Of a stretch of 64,000 nt of DNA, positions 1 through 12,642 are shown one piece after another. The DNA lies in NCBI GenBank assembly GCA_024195585.1, contig SWBL01000006.1, positions 62,001-126,000 on the forward strand. Reading direction: 5' to 3'. Every line of letters begins with the position of its first letter. The stretch's first letter is position 1. The stretch comes from Aureobasidium sp. EXF-3400. Lineage: Eukaryota; Ascomycota; Dothideomycetes; Dothideales; Saccotheciaceae. Below the pieces are notes generated by a model, which was not told where the DNA came from, did no database searches, and was given only the letters and a program-made list of their open reading frames with translations. The position numbers and the translations under genes are program-made.

Positions 1-1051
1 AACGGGCGTCCAAGTCTGTTTCGTGACGCGGAGGAAGTTCTTGGTTATACTCAAGTCCGAGCACCGGGGCATATATGGCCATGGCAGAGACGATTGCGCG
101 TACGTGCCGGATATCCAGACATGCCATACCTTGTCCTCCTGATCTTCCTGTTATCCTGATGCATCGCGATTGTGTCAGCCGCGACCGAGGAGTCGCAGCA
201 CGTAAAGTGGAGATAGAGTTACAACGACTCCAACCTCCTCGTTATTCCCTGGTGGTGAGCAAAGCTTATTTCCGAGCGCGACTCGTGCGGATACACTTCT
301 GCCGAGGATCCCGTTGACCCAACGCAAAGATTCTGTCTGCGGATGCGGGTATCAAGTGCTTTGTCGATAGCGTCGTTGGATCACGATTCAGAGGATCGAA
401 ATGCTGTTGATAGCCTGATAAATTGTAGGTTGACAGCTTGTACAAGATGTTCACACTCGGGAATATGTTTGCCGATCGCGACTTCTTCCAACTTGGTGTG
501 TCTGTGCGTCCTACTCGTCTGTCGGCTCGGTATTTTATTTCCGAGTAGGATCACGATTATAACTGCAGAACATATAAGAGACGAAGGAGAGTACATGGTG
601 AGTACCAGCTCTATTTGTGCTACGTACAAGCCTTGCTTCAAAGTCAGATTGTCTTTCCACAGCTCATCTATCACTTCCAATTGCCTTTGAGAGGGCCATC
701 TCAGGACCATGGACAGACAGCACGTCGGATGAGCATTCCGAGTTGACTGACCAAGCATTGGGATCGGGTTTTAGCTTTTCGTATATGCTTGTTTGCTCAG
801 CATACTTATTTCGCAATACGAGACTGTGTGGTCTTGACAAAGAGCTTGGGATGTGACTAAGGAGCGAAGAGCCTGGCGCGTTGCACCTATTGTGCCCTTC
901 ATCGCAGAGACAACTCTGACGAACGGACAAGCAAGGCTCCTGACACACATACGAGAAGATTCATCTGAGTCTTTTCCTCCTTGTAAGTGATCCTGATAGT
1001 CCATCGAGGACGACAAGCAAGACCTACATGTGAAGAGAGCATTACCTTATC
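1..1051. other. No supported gene
   Basis: Only short overlapping open frames on both strands, with no recognisable motif, start context or convincing splice pair. I see no RNA gene or repeat. The left edge may hold a gene end that continues outside the window. Confidence 0.5.
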
Positions 1052-1348
1052 TCAACCCGATGGCTTCTGTTCTTCCTTGTCGGTCTCGTTGACTTTGACG
1101 TAGTCGTCAGGTTTGTCGTTGGCACTCTGCTTCTTCTACAACAACCGCGTTAACCGGAAAACCTTGACTTGTTGAATGGAATCAGTGTATACCTGCTGGG
1201 TGCGGGATGAGAGAGGCCCGGTTGCTCTGTTCTTTTTTGCTGCGTCACCAGCGGCAGACAAAAGCCTGATAGTATCCGGATCTGTAAGTCCCTCTGTGAC
1301 GGCCTTTCGAGCAGCTTCCTTTGTGGCTTCCTCTGAATGCTTAGACAT
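1052..1348 (-). CDS. Small conserved-looking hypothetical protein, 79 aa
   Basis: Two exons, 1348-1193 and 1135-1052, separated by a 57-nt intron with a GTATAC donor, a GGTTAACG branch-like site and a TGTAG acceptor. The joined frame gives 79 residues that begin MSKHSEEATKEAARKAV and end in a Lys/Glu/Asp-rich tail. The central part (TDPDTIRLLSAAGDAAKKN) looks like an amphipathic helix and has the even composition of a real small protein. A later donor at GTCAAG would leave a 33-nt intron, too short, so the GTATAC donor was preferred. No signal peptide or membrane segment is visible. The gene is divergent from TOR. I do not recognise the family and assign no function. Confidence 0.55.
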
Positions 1349-2045
1349 GATGAAGACTTGTTGGGTATGGGACGCGTCTATCGACCTGGGTGCGAATGGA
1401 ATGTGCGATCAGACACAAGCAAGCCGAACAGATGAGCGTAGAGCATCAGGCAGCGTATCGGGCTCGACAATACGTCGCGCTCGCAAACGACACTTCTTCT
1501 GGCCTACCGTGTTGTCGTGTTGGGCACCATCTCGAAGTCGTTTCAGAGATCACCTGCCGTGATGATATATTGTAGACTTACGAAACCCTTTACATACCCG
1601 AGCTTGTCTCTTCCGAGACCTCTTGCTAGATACCGAAGAACACATACACTACACGGAGAGATGTCAGAGTTGATCTGACATTGTGTAGTTTGACGGGCCG
1701 TCCTCGAGAGGAGTGAGAGGCACGTTGACTTCCCCTGTGTGAGCCTGAGAGGCTGTGTGAGACATACACAGAGGACAACGGTAAGCTCAGCATGATCTGA
1801 TGATATGCGTGTATTGGATGATAGAGAACGAGAGAGGATGAGGTCGAGTGGTGGATTGCCTGTCCGGGCTTCACCACGTGCACCCCGCAGTTTTGGAAAG
1901 AGCACCTGCACCTTTGTGCCTGCTCGCATGAACGCATAGCAAGCAATAGCATCATAACTCGAGCCACCCTACTGCCAGACTAGCAGTGCGACAAAGTCAG
2001 AGCTAGATGAACAGCGGCGCATGAGTAGCGCGGTAAGGCAAGACT
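1349..2045. other. Divergent intergenic region upstream of TOR
   Basis: About 700 bp between the start of the 79-residue gene and the TOR start. It must hold both promoters. I see no convincing ORF, repeat or RNA gene. Confidence 0.5.
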
Positions 2046-5000
2046 ATGGCTCAAGCCTACCGCGATGCGCTCGAGCGCACTGTCCAAGAGCTCAAATCAA
2101 GGTAGCCCACCCAAATCGACTCGACACAAGTACTGTGTAGCTGACATGTACCTTCCAGGCGCGATGAGAAGCGACTACACGCCGCCGAGAGCCTGCTGCA
2201 CGAAGTAGAAGCCGCTCATAGAGGTCAGGCTGCACCGTCGGCCAACTGGTGTACCCCAGCTAACACGAGTCCGCCACAGAACTGTCAGCCGCTCAATTTA
2301 CACCCTACTACGTCGAGGTCAACAAACGCATCGCCGAACTCATCCAAAATGGCGCCGATACCCACGAACGAACCGGCGGTCTCTACGCGCTTTCGCAACT
2401 TATCGATTTCAAAGGAGATGATGCCGCTCAGAAGACGACGCGCTTCCATACCGTCCTACGCAAGGTCATGACTGGCAATGACACAGCCGCCATGGTTGTC
2501 GCGGCAAAGACTCTCGGTCATCTCGTCTCGCCTGGAGGAACCCTTACTGCCGAACTGGTCGATGCCGAAGTCAAGGTCGCTCTCGAGTGGCTGCAGATCG
2601 AACGTAACGAGAACCGTCGCTTTTCCGCCGTCTTGAATCTGTACGAACTTGCAAAAAGCTCGCCTACTCTGTTGCACGTATGGATTCCCGACATCTTCGA
2701 GGTCATCTGGGTCGCTCTGCGAGATCCCAAGGTCATGATTCGAGAGTCGGCCGCCAACACCATCAGCCAATGTTTCGAAATCCTCATGGCTAGAGATCCA
2801 CAAGCCCGTCAGAAATGGTTGACCAGGACATATGAAGAGATAGACAAAGGCTTCCAACACAACACGGTCGAGGCTATCCACGGTTCTCTGCTCGCCTTGA
2901 AGGAACTGCTGCAGAAGGGAGGCATGTTCATGCACGGTCCTCGCTACAAGGAGGCTTGCGAGCGCATCCTGTCATACCGTGAACATCGCGACCCTCTCAT
3001 CCGTCGTGAAGTCGTTTACATCATCCCAATTCTGGCCAGGTACGCCCCGAAAGAGTTCTGTAATGGTTATATCCATCGATCTATGTCCCATCTTCAAGGT
3101 CTTCTCAAATCTCCCAAGGATCGCAATCTGTCATTCATTGCCATCGGAAATGTTGCAAATGCTGTCGGCAGCCAAATCGCTCCATATCTGGACAACATTC
3201 TCCTTCATATCCGTGAAGCCCTCAGTGTCAAGGCACGCATCAAGAACACGGATGAGGCGCCGATCTTCAAGTGTATCAGTATGATCTCGATAGCTGTCGG
3301 TCAGACTCTGAGCAAGTACATGGAGGCTTTACTTGACCCCATCTTTGCCTGTGGTCTGAGCGATGCTCTTACACAAGCACTAGTTGACATGGCCCACTAC
3401 ATTCCTCCAGTGAAGCCAACAATCCAGGAGAAGCTTCTCGATCTGCTGAGCATGACTTTGTGCGGCAAGTCGTTTGTTCTGCCAGGTCATCCTAGTCACA
3501 GCACGCCCCTGCCTCGAATTTTCACCAGAGAAGTACGGGATCAACAGGATCCCCAACATGTTGAACACAAAGAGCAGCAGATAGCACTTGCTCTCTATAC
3601 TTTGGGCAGCTTCGACTTCTCCGGCCATGTTCTGAACGAGTTTGTTAGAGACGTAGCAATTCGCTATGTTGAAGACGACGACGCCGAGATTCGCAAGGCC
3701 GCTGCACTGACCTGTTGCCAATTGTTCGTTAGAGACCCGATTGTGTACCAGACCAGTCACTACTCGATACAAGTCGTCAGCGATGTCATCGAGAAGCTCT
3801 TGACTGTTGGAGTAGCCGATCCTGAAGCCGAGATTCGAAGAACCGTCTTGGCTTCGCTAGACGCTCGATTTGATCGTCACCTTGCGAAGGCCGAGAATGT
3901 CCGTACTCTTTTCCTTGCCTTGAACGACGAAATATTCGGCATCAGAGAGGCTGCGATGACCATCATCGGTCGTTTGACCGCTGTCAACCCGGCATACATC
4001 TTCCCTTCTCTGCGCAAGGTCCTGATCCAGTTGTTGACTGAGATCGAATATTCGAACAATGTCAGGAACAAGGAAGAGAGTGCGCGACTGATCAGTCACC
4101 TTGTTGGGTCATCGTCAAAGTTGATCAAGCCATATGTTGATCCTATGATCACGGTACTGTTGCCCAAAGCTCAAGATCCAAACCCTGATGTCGCATCTGC
4201 CACTTTGAAGGCAATAGGTGATTTGGCAACAGTCGGTGGTGATGAGATGGTGAAGTATGTTCCTGAATTGATGAAAGTTATCATCGAGAGTCTACAGGAC
4301 TTGAGCTCGGCGAGCAAACGTCGCGCAGCCTTAAGAACGCTCGGACAGCTCGCCAGTAACTCCGGCTACGTGATTGATCCCTATATCGAACACCCTGAGC
4401 TCCTGTCAATCCTGGTACATGTTGTCAAGAATGAGCCACCAGGTGAATTGCGCAAGGAGACTATCCGCTTGATGGGTATTCTTGGTGCTTTGGATCCGTA
4501 CAGACATCAAGTCATGGAGCAATCATCCGAGAACCATCTCGTCACAGACTCGCAGACTGTCACCGATGTTGGTCTGATCATGCAAGGAACTACACCCTCG
4601 AACGAGGAGTACTACCCGACCATTGTAATCAACACTCTCTTGGACCTGCTCAAAGAGCCCACTCTTGCGCAGCATCATGCCGCCGTAGTCGAGGCTGTCA
4701 TGAGTATCTACAGAACGATGCGCCTGAAGTGTGTCAACTTCCTTGGCCTAGTGGTACCGGGTATTCTTCTTGTCATCCGCACCTCACCAGCAGGCAACAT
4801 CGAGAAGTACTTCAACAACCTCAGCGAACTGGTGGAGATCGTTCGTCAACATATCAGACCTTATCTACCGGAGATTCTTGCGACGGTACAGGACTTCTGG
4901 GCAGACAACTCACCCTACCAGGCGACTATGCTTGCACTTATCGAGTCAATTGCGCAGTCTCTTGAGGGCGAGTTCAAGATTTACCTAGCGAATGTTCTTC

Positions 5001-8000
5001 CCCTGATGCTTGGCGTACTCGACCATGATGTTACGCCTAGACGCTTGCCATCTGAACGAGTGTTGCACGCTTTCCTTGTCTTCGGCTCGAGTGCAGAGGA
5101 ATATATGCATCTAATCATTCCAGTCATCGTCCGCATGTTCGAAAAACCGGGCCAGCCAACACACATTCGCAAGCTCGCCATCGAGACCATCGGCAAACTC
5201 TCGAGACACGTCAACATCTCAGAGTTCGCTGCAAAGATCATTCACCCCCTCTCGCGAGTATTGGGTGGTTCAGAGGCTGGACTCAAGCAGACTGCTCTGG
5301 ACACTTTGTGCGCTCTCATCTTCCAGCTTGGTCCTGATTACATCCACTTCATTCCGACCGTCAACAAAATCCTAATGACCCACAAGGTCCCACATACAAA
5401 CTACGCTTTGATTGTCAGCAAGTTGCAGAAGGGAGAGCCTTTGCCGCAGGATCTGAGTCCAGATGAGCGCTACAAGACTTCTGCCTCAGAAGAAGTACAG
5501 AGAGGTGTTGACAACCGCAAGCTGGCAGTCAACCAGCAGCATCTCAAGATCGCATGGGCAGCCAACGCCAAGTCAACCAAAGAGGATTGGCAAGAGTGGA
5601 TGAGACGATTCAGTCTGGAACTGCTCAAGGAGTCGCCACAAAACGCTCTACGATCATGCTCGCAGCTGGCTAGTTCATACCCGCCTCTTGCCCGACAGCT
5701 GTTCAACTCTGCATTTGTGTCGTGTTGGACTGAGTTGTATGACCACTACCAGGAATCCTTAGTCCGCTCAATTGAGACCGCCCTGACATCACCTCACATT
5801 CCCCCAGAGATTCTGCAGGTGCTTCTTAACCTTGCTGAATTCATGGAGCATGATGACAAGGCTCTTCCGATCGATGTTCGTACTCTCGGTATGTATGCCG
5901 GCAAGTGCCATGCCTTCGCAAAAGCGCTTCACTACAAGGAACTCGAGTTCAACGCCGAGCAAAATGCCAGTAACGTCGAGGCACTGATCAGTATCAACAA
6001 CCAGCTTCAGCAGACTGATGCGGCCTTCGGTATCTTGCGTAAGGCGCAAGGTTACGTGGACGTCCAGATGAAGGAGACTTGGTTCGAGAAGTTGCAACGT
6101 TGGGAAGAGGCCTTGACAGCATATCAACGCAGAGAGCGTGACGAGCCAGACTCCTTTGAGGTTATCATGGGTAAAATGCGCTGTCTTCACGCCCTCGGTG
6201 AATGGGAGGTGCTTTCTTCTCTGGCCCAGGAGAAATGGATGCACGCTTCCTCGGAGAACCGCAAGTCCATTGCCGCCTTGGCTGCCGCTGCTGCATGGGG
6301 CATGGGTCAGTGGGAGCTCATGGATGGCTACTTGTCTGTCATGAAGCTTCATTCGCCTGATCGCTCCTTCTTCGGCGCCATTCTCTCTATCCATCGCAAT
6401 CAGTTTGAAGATGCACAGCTTCACATCAACAAGGCACGAGAAGGCTTGGATACCGAACTCAGTGCACTTCTCGGCGAGTCGTACACGAGAGCTTACAGTG
6501 TCATCGTTCGTGTGCAGATGCTTGCTGAGCTGGAAGAGATCATCGCATACAAGCAAAGCTCCAGTGATCCTCACAAGCAGGAGCGTATGCGACTGACCTG
6601 GACCAAGCGTCTCAAGGGATGCCAGAAGAACGTCGAAGTCTGGCAACGTATGCTCAAGGTTCGTGCCTTGGTCATATCACCTCCAGAGAATGCAGAGATG
6701 TATATCAAGTTCGCCAGCATTTGCAGAAAGGCACAAAGGAATGGCCTGGCAGAGAAGTCACTCAACTCCCTTCTTGGTTGGCAAGGTAGTCTCATGACAC
6801 CAGAAGGTCAAGAGCGCACTCTGCACGCACCCTACCCTGTACAATACGCTGTCTACAAGTACATGTGGTCAAACGGGTATTCTTCAGGCGCCTTGACGGG
6901 CCTCCGGGACTTCACAGAAAGACTACGTATCGACTATGAGCAGAGAACGCTTGCAGTCACGAATCCAGGCACCAACGGCATGAACGGTCTGAACGGAACC
7001 AATGGTGTCAACGGTACACAGTTCCCCGCAGCCGGCGTAAGCCCTCAGATCTCTGAAAGGGACGTCGCCCAATTGGCCGATTGGCAGAAACTGCTTGCCA
7101 GATGCTACCTCAAGCAAGGTGACTGGCTCAGTCTGCAGATGCGCGGAGAGTGGGATGCACACCGAGTACACGAGATAAGATCTTCGTACAAGGCAGCCAC
7201 CCACTACAACCAAGACTGGTATAAAGCATGGCACGCGTGGGCCCTTGCGAACTTCGAGGTCGTTACCGCACTCACGGCGAACAAAGATAGAGGAGAGGCA
7301 GACGGCATGCAAAGACGATACATTCACGACTACGTCGTTCCTGCTATTCAAGGATTCTTCAAGTCGATCGCTCTTTCTCAATCGAGCTCGCTACAAGATA
7401 CTCTGCGCCTGTTGACATTGTGGTTCAACCATGGCGAGCACCAGGAAGTCACCTCTGCAGTCACGCAAGGTGTGACTACTGTCAGTATCGATACATGGCT
7501 TGAGGTCATTCCTCAGCTGATTGCTCGTATCAACCAACCGAACAGACTGGTCAAAGAATCCATTCATCACTTGCTATGCGAGGTTGGACGCGCTCATCCA
7601 CAAGCACTTGTGTATCCATTGACCGTCTCTATCAAGTCGGAAGACAGAGATCGTTCAAGAGCTGCTAAGGACATCATGACAGCCATGGAACAACACAGTC
7701 CCAACCTCTGCAGACAGGCAGCGGTTGTCAGTCACGAATTGATTCGTATTGCCGTGCTCTGGCACGAACAGTGGCATGAGGGTCTCGAAGAAGCGTCCAG
7801 ACTGTATTTCGGCGATCACGACATTGATGGCATGCTTCGCACTCTTGAGCCGCTACATCGCATGCTTGACGAGGGCCCTGAAACTCTGAGAGAAATATCA
7901 TTTATCCAGAGCTTCGGCCGTGACCTTGCGGAAGCTAGAGACTGGTGCAACAACTTCAAACGTACGAATGAGGTTGGTGATCTGAATCAAGCCTGGGATC

Positions 8001-9313
8001 TCTACTACGGTGTTTTCAAGCGGATTGCCAGACAGCTGCCTCAACTTGCCAACCTTGAGCTGCAGTACGTCTCACCAAAGCTCAAGAATGTTCACGACCT
8101 TGAACTTGCTCTTCCCGGAACTTACAAGAGTGGCAAAGAGATTGTTCGCATCCTCTCGTTCGATCCTTCATCAACAGTCATTCAGTCCAAGCAGCGACCC
8201 AGAAAGCTCACCGTCACTGGCAGTGACGGTGGCACTTACCAGTACGTCCTTAAGGGTCACGAGGATATCCGTCAGGATGAACGTGTCATGCAACTCTTCG
8301 GCCTTGTCAATACTCTGCTCTCTCACGATCCCGAGTCTCTGAAACGTCACCTCAACATTCAGCGTTACGCAGCCATTCCTCTATCGACACAATCTGGTCT
8401 GCTCGGATGGGTGCCTAACAGTGACACCTTGCATGTTCTCATTCGGGATTACCGTGAGAGTCGTAAGATCCTTCTCAATATTGAACACCGTATCATGCTT
8501 CAGATGGCGCCTGATTACGACAACCTTACGCTTATGCAAAAGGTGGAAGTGTTCGGTTACGCACTGGACAACACCACTGGTCAAGATCTGTACCGTGTGC
8601 TGTGGTTGAAGAGTAAGAGTTCAGAAGCTTGGCTCGAGCGTCGTACAAACTACACACGCTCCCTCGCAGTCATGTCAATGGTCGGGTACATCTTGGGTCT
8701 CGGCGATCGTCATCCATCGAACTTGATGCTTGACCGCAACACCGGCAAGATCATTCACATCGATTTCGGTGATTGTTTCGAAGTCGCCATGCACCGCGAG
8801 AAATACCCCGAACGTGTGCCTTTCCGTCTCACACGCATGCTTACCTTTGCCATGGAGGTCTCGAACATCGAAGGTAGTTTCCGCACTACTTGCGAACACA
8901 CCATGCGTGTACTCCGCGAGAATAAGGAATCACTAATCGCTGTCCTCGAAGCTTTCATCCACGATCCCTTGCTTACATGGCGTCTTGGCAATAAGAACTC
9001 ACCCCCTGAGCCTTCGTTCCCATCGGAACGCCGTGTCTCGATCATTGGCGAGTTGGACTCAGCACCACGCAGTACACCAGGTGGTCGCAAGCGTGCGCCA
9101 CCCGGCGCCGAGAACGTGCCTGGCGAGGGCAAGGAAGTACAGAATGCTAGAGCCCTGCAAGTTCTCGCCCGTGTCAAGGAGAAGCTTACAGGTAGAGATT
9201 TCAAGAAGGATGTTGAACTGGCTGTTGAGGAACAGGTCGAGAAGTTGTTGTCTGAAGCAACAAACTTGGAGAATTTGTGTCAGCATTACGGTGGTTGGTG
9301 CAGTTTCTGGTAG
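2046..9313 (+). CDS. TOR: Target of rapamycin (TOR) kinase, PIKK family
   Basis: Ser/Thr kinase of the TOR complexes, which couples nutrients to growth at vacuole and endomembranes. Exons 2046-2101, 2159-2223 and 2280-9313 encode 2384 residues, the usual fungal TOR length. The first ATG was chosen because both 57- and 56-nt introns splice in frame into the HEAT region. Order: HEAT repeats to about residue 1200, FAT domain about 1290-1830, FRB domain about 1860-1960 (WHEGLEEASRLYFG), kinase domain with GDRHPSNLMLD near 2182 and HIDFGD near 2202, and a C-terminal FATC ending CQHYGGWCSFW. The FRB serine equivalent to human S2035 is present near residue 1880, and the AWDLYY motif is kept, so rapamycin-FKBP12 binding is expected (inference). 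An Asn-Gly-rich stretch near residues 1602-1621 interrupts the FAT domain. No defect is seen. Identity is certain from the kinase and FATC motifs. Confidence 0.98.
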
Positions 9314-9670
9314 TCCACGAAGGAAACTATGGTGGTTCGGTGTGCGGATATGTTTTGGTATTTGTTTTGCTTTTTACTACGTTGGAGGTGGCTGTGAGCT
9401 CTTTTGCATGCATAGCGGTGGTGTACAAGGTTGCTTTTTGTCTTTCTTCGTTAAGGTAGTAAGATTGTAATCCGATTATGTAGTATAATTTATCATATCT
9501 TGCAATCACTAGCCCGCTCCATCTCATCCTCGCGAACATCGAAAGAGTGATTGATGATACATAACGCCTGCGATTACAGCAAGTCCAAACACGACGTAAC
9601 CAAATAACAAGTATTGGTTGGAAATCCCTTCCCTGAGTTAGACCAAAAATTCGGGCCTCCCCTCGACTAC
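9314..9670. other. Convergent 3' intergenic region
   Basis: T-rich 3' flank of TOR facing the end of the minus-strand small gene. No gene seen. Confidence 0.5.
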
Positions 9671-10033
9671 TCAGAAACTCCAATTATCCAGCTCATCTGC
9701 GAGATCATCCACTCCACAATAATGATCGTGTCTAGGCGTGTCATTACGGAGATCTTCGCTCACAGTCATCAGTGTGTCGCTCAGGGCATCCCATTTGCTG
9801 TCCATTTGTCCAGCGTAATGGTCTTCCTCTCCATCGTCATACTCTACCCAACAATCCCAGCCATATTTTCTTCGGCGTACGATTACACTAGGGTCATAGC
9901 GATCAGGGTAGAGAGAACGATATTTTCCTGTTGATGTTAGATCGAGGTTGCAATGTGGTATAGGGAGTGGTGGGGGTATGGGGGGCTTACGGAGGATATC
10001 TCGGATCACTTGAGCTTTGGTCTTCTTGGCCAT
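9671..10033 (-). CDS. LRxQI-family small protein, KYR subtype, 99 aa
   Basis: Exons 10033-9991 (43 nt) and 9927-9671. The 63-nt intron has a GTAAGC donor, a CTAAC branch site and a CAACAG acceptor. The start is MAKKTKAQVIRDIL, and the split codon (C|GA) leads into KYRSLYPDRYDPSVIV. The phase-1 intron directly after the Ile-Leu of the first helix is the hallmark of the family described under findings. The second exon shows a strand-like PSVIV segment, a Trp-rich strand (YGWDCWVEY) and an acidic C-terminal part. Its closest relative in the window is the broken gene at 31317-31719, which shares MAK...R|KYR..YP. No targeting signal is visible. Function is unknown. Splicing is supported by frame, consensus and the paralogue. 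Confidence 0.7.
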   Translation of the reverse strand: MAKKTKAQVIRDILRKPPIPPPLPIPHCNLDLTSTGKYRSLYPDRYDPSVIVRRRKYGWDCWVEYDDGEEDHYAGQMDSKWDALSDTLMTVSEDLRNDTPRHDHYCGVDDLADELDNWSF

Positions 10034-11230
10034 GATTGATAGACTTGTTGGGGTAGTTGCAGCTGTGTTTAGAAAGCGTGTTGTAGTAGATGCGTTGCAG
10101 TAGGGGGATGGCTGGTGTGTAGTGGAGGAATCAAAAGTGATGTTGAAATCATCGAACTTTATGGTGATTATGTCGGATGCTGCTTGAAAACGTGTGAGAT
10201 CTCGTACGTGAGACGGTCTTGAACATGTACCATGTTTGCTTTGTTTACTGGACTCGCCTTGAGTATTCCAAACTTCTGAGATATGTCTTGCATCAGAATC
10301 TCTTTGTCCATCAAAACAAGACTTTCACACATGAGACCCAGGTGTATATGCTGCCAGATATGTCGGAAAGACATGGATCATCAGAACAGCCAAGCTGATG
10401 GTGAGGGGAGTCTTGAAGTCATACCTCAAGTCTTCTCGAGAACTTTCGACTTTTGAGAGGGCAAAGTGAATGAATTTCCGTAGGCCACAACAAAAGCAAG
10501 AAACTCGGAACAGCATAAACGCCCAACTCATCGTCAACAAGCAATATCTTGGTCACCTACGCAGCCATTGGGACGATGTCTATCTGCTCGCAGACATCCT
10601 GCCTTCATAAGGGCAAAAGCGTACAGATTACCCCTGGATTCAATGGTCAGAACAAGAGGTCTTATCTTATAGATGAATGAGCCGCTTACCAGTGAAGTGA
10701 AAACTTACCTCATATATACCGCAGAGATCCACTCCTATCAAGCAGCAATCACTGCCAGTGTGTTCCATGGCCGATCTAGTAAGTCCTTAATCACTGGTGG
10801 AGCGGTACCTGGGTTCGATCCCCAGGAGAGACCCACTCTTTCGCCACAACCACATCAGTCCTTTCCCCCAGGCAGTGGTTGAGAGTCCCATTGCTGCTTT
10901 GAAAAGAAACCCGAAATCGACAACACCTTGTAAACTCCTCTCCCCCCGAGGTCGCTGGTGTGGGTTTCTCTGGTGTGCAGTTCTTTTGCTCGAGGTATGT
11001 AGGAATAATGTTGTGATGGGAGAGTCTAGTTGTTTTGGGTGAACAGAAGTAATTGATGTTATCCTTTTGTTCACCCGTGAGAATGTCTGCAATCTTGGCA
11101 CAGTAAACACAGTGAGTTGGTTTTGTTTGATCAAGCATCACCGATTGGATTGATGAGGCAACTGCGAAAAATAAATACACCAAAACACGAGCAGACTTCT
11201 CTGACTTCCCATGACAGACCACCGGGAACA
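10034..11230. other. Intergenic; contains a tRNA T-arm-like hairpin at 10809-10825
   Basis: No convincing gene. At 10809-10825 a perfect five-base-pair T-arm (CTGGG, loop TTCGATC, CCCAG) has the Pol III B-box consensus, but I found no matching 5' acceptor stem or A box. It is best seen as a tRNA fragment. Short minus-strand frames at 10168-10374 show no family motif. Confidence 0.4.
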
Positions 11231-11599
11231 CTAAGCCTCGCTATATCCTTCATCCTCACTCTCTTCCTCATCCACGTCAACATCGCAACACGAACAACCG
11301 GCTCTTCCACGTCGAGAGCTATGCTCTATCAGCGACTCTCGATAGCGTGTATACATCTCCATCATAGCCTCGTCTGATGTTCTGGCGAGTCTTGAGGTAC
11401 GGTAGAGCGAGCCTTGATGTTCGCTGTAGATGTAGTACTTCCAGCGAAAAATATTCGAGGAAGAGACCCGGATGTGCTGTAGATGTATGGTGATGGTACC
11501 GAGCTCTGGGAGGCGATCTTGGAGCGTCGCTGTGGTTGTTAGCAATGATGTACAATCATACATAGTCAGAGGTCTTTTACTTTGGATTGAGTACTGCAT
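11231..11599 (-). CDS. Probable divergent LRxQI-family protein with Cys/acidic tail, 105 aa
   Basis: Exons 11599-11581 (19 nt) and 11529-11231, with a 51-nt intron (GTAAAA donor, GCTAAC branch site, CCACAG acceptor). The first exon encodes only MQYSIQ. A phase-1 split codon (A|CG) joins it to TLQDRLPELGTITIHL. The second exon then shows FRWKYYIYS, a later helix with DEAMMEMYTRY, and a tail with a Cys cluster (CSCCDVDVDEEE) rich in Asp and Glu. The intron position, strand-strand-helix order and location inside the array support family membership, although the first exon is much shorter than in the neighbours and lacks the Leu-Arg motif. A longer frame reading an ATG at 11639 is out of phase with exon 2 and was not used. 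Function is unknown. Confidence 0.55.
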   Translation of the reverse strand: MQYSIQSKRPLTMYDCTSLLTTTATLQDRLPELGTITIHLQHIRVSSSNIFRWKYYIYSEHQGSLYRTSRLARTSDEAMMEMYTRYRESLIEHSSRRGRAGCSCCDVDVDEEESEDEGYSEA

Positions 11600-12309
11600 A
11601 TTGCGGGTGGAGGGGCTGATTTTGGTATTTGGAGGACATGATGTCGAAGTTCTGATGGAACACTAGATGTTTGGAGCCTACTTGTTTATCTTGTCGCTTT
11701 TGTAGTACTCACATCCATCTTGACACTCTATAGTAAGACATTTAGAACTCTATGTGTCTCAGATCAACCATTGCCCTGGTTCCGAGGATAGGTCATCGAC
11801 TCAGAAGAATATGGAGTCTCATTGTCTGGATGTCTGGATGTCTCGATGGCTATTCTTTGTTCATTGTTCCCTGGACCATACGACTGTCTCTGTGTCCACC
11901 GAGGCCAGAAGACACACCCAATTACTCGACAGTGGTTTGGGTTGACTATCAAGACGGTCAAAACTTACTGAAACTGTATCCCTGAGCACATGAGGATATA
12001 CACTGCTGCTACTTGTGTTGATAGGAAGAGACGGTCCAAAGATAAGAATGCTTCAGGACTGATTTTACTAAGCGAAAGGGGTATGTGTGGAAAGGGGTTT
12101 CCATTGAATTGAGACAGCTGTCTCGTTGTGAACAGTCTTCATCAATCGACTGTTGATGAGAATTGAAGACCACCAGAGTGACGATGTAGTTCAAGATCGT
12201 GTCCCATATTGGCAAAAGTCACTCGTGTCTCAGAGAGATGCCTATACACCCGATTAGAATACTGACATCACCAAAGAAATGAGGTGTGGAACCTTGAACC
12301 AAGAGCAGT
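11600..12309. other. Intergenic, no supported gene
   Basis: Several short frames on both strands without motifs. Nothing recognised. Confidence 0.45.
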
Positions 12310-12642
12310 TTACTTAGGAAGTGGGACGTTGTTCTCCTTGGCCATCTTCCAAACCTCGTCGCTCAGATACTGCGCCACATGCTGCAGAGCTTCTCTCTCG
12401 GTGTTGTGGCCCCTGATAGCATGAACGTACTCAGATCTGTTTCTTGCGGTCACGATGGCCCAGTAGAGATCGTCGTGTGTAGCAATAGCGATTCGAATGT
12501 CTCCTTCGGTAAGGCCATAGACATAGCGGAAGTTGTCTAGTGACGTTAGAACCAATGGAAGAGTCTCTGCGTTCATGAGAATCACTGTACCATTGATCTG
12601 GGCTCGCAGCGACATCAAGGTGTCAGCAGAGAATGAAGCCAT
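12310..12642 (-). CDS. LRxQI-family small protein, 92 aa
   Basis: Exons 12642-12591 (52 nt) and 12536-12310. The 54-nt intron (GTACAG donor, TCTAAC branch site, CACTAG acceptor) is a multiple of three without an in-frame stop, so retention would only insert 18 residues. Exon 1 encodes MASFSADTLMSLRAQIN; the split codon G|AC gives Asp and leads into NFRYVYG. Exon 2 has IRIAIATHDD and YWAIVTARN, both strand-like, then a helical C-terminus (EREALQHVAQYL) with a Lys-rich end. The start was taken at the ATG that gives a first exon the same length as in the next gene; the frame is open ten codons further upstream. It pairs most closely with 13250-13574. Function is unknown. Confidence 0.75.
   Translation of the reverse strand: MASFSADTLMSLRAQINGTVILMNAETLPLVLTSLDNFRYVYGLTEGDIRIAIATHDDLYWAIVTARNRSEYVHAIRGHNTEREALQHVAQYLSDEVWKMAKENNVPLPK

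Noticed and set aside
5789..6646. 285-codon antisense open frame inside TOR
   Set aside because: Shadow of the TOR codon pattern; no motif and fully inside a certain coding exon.
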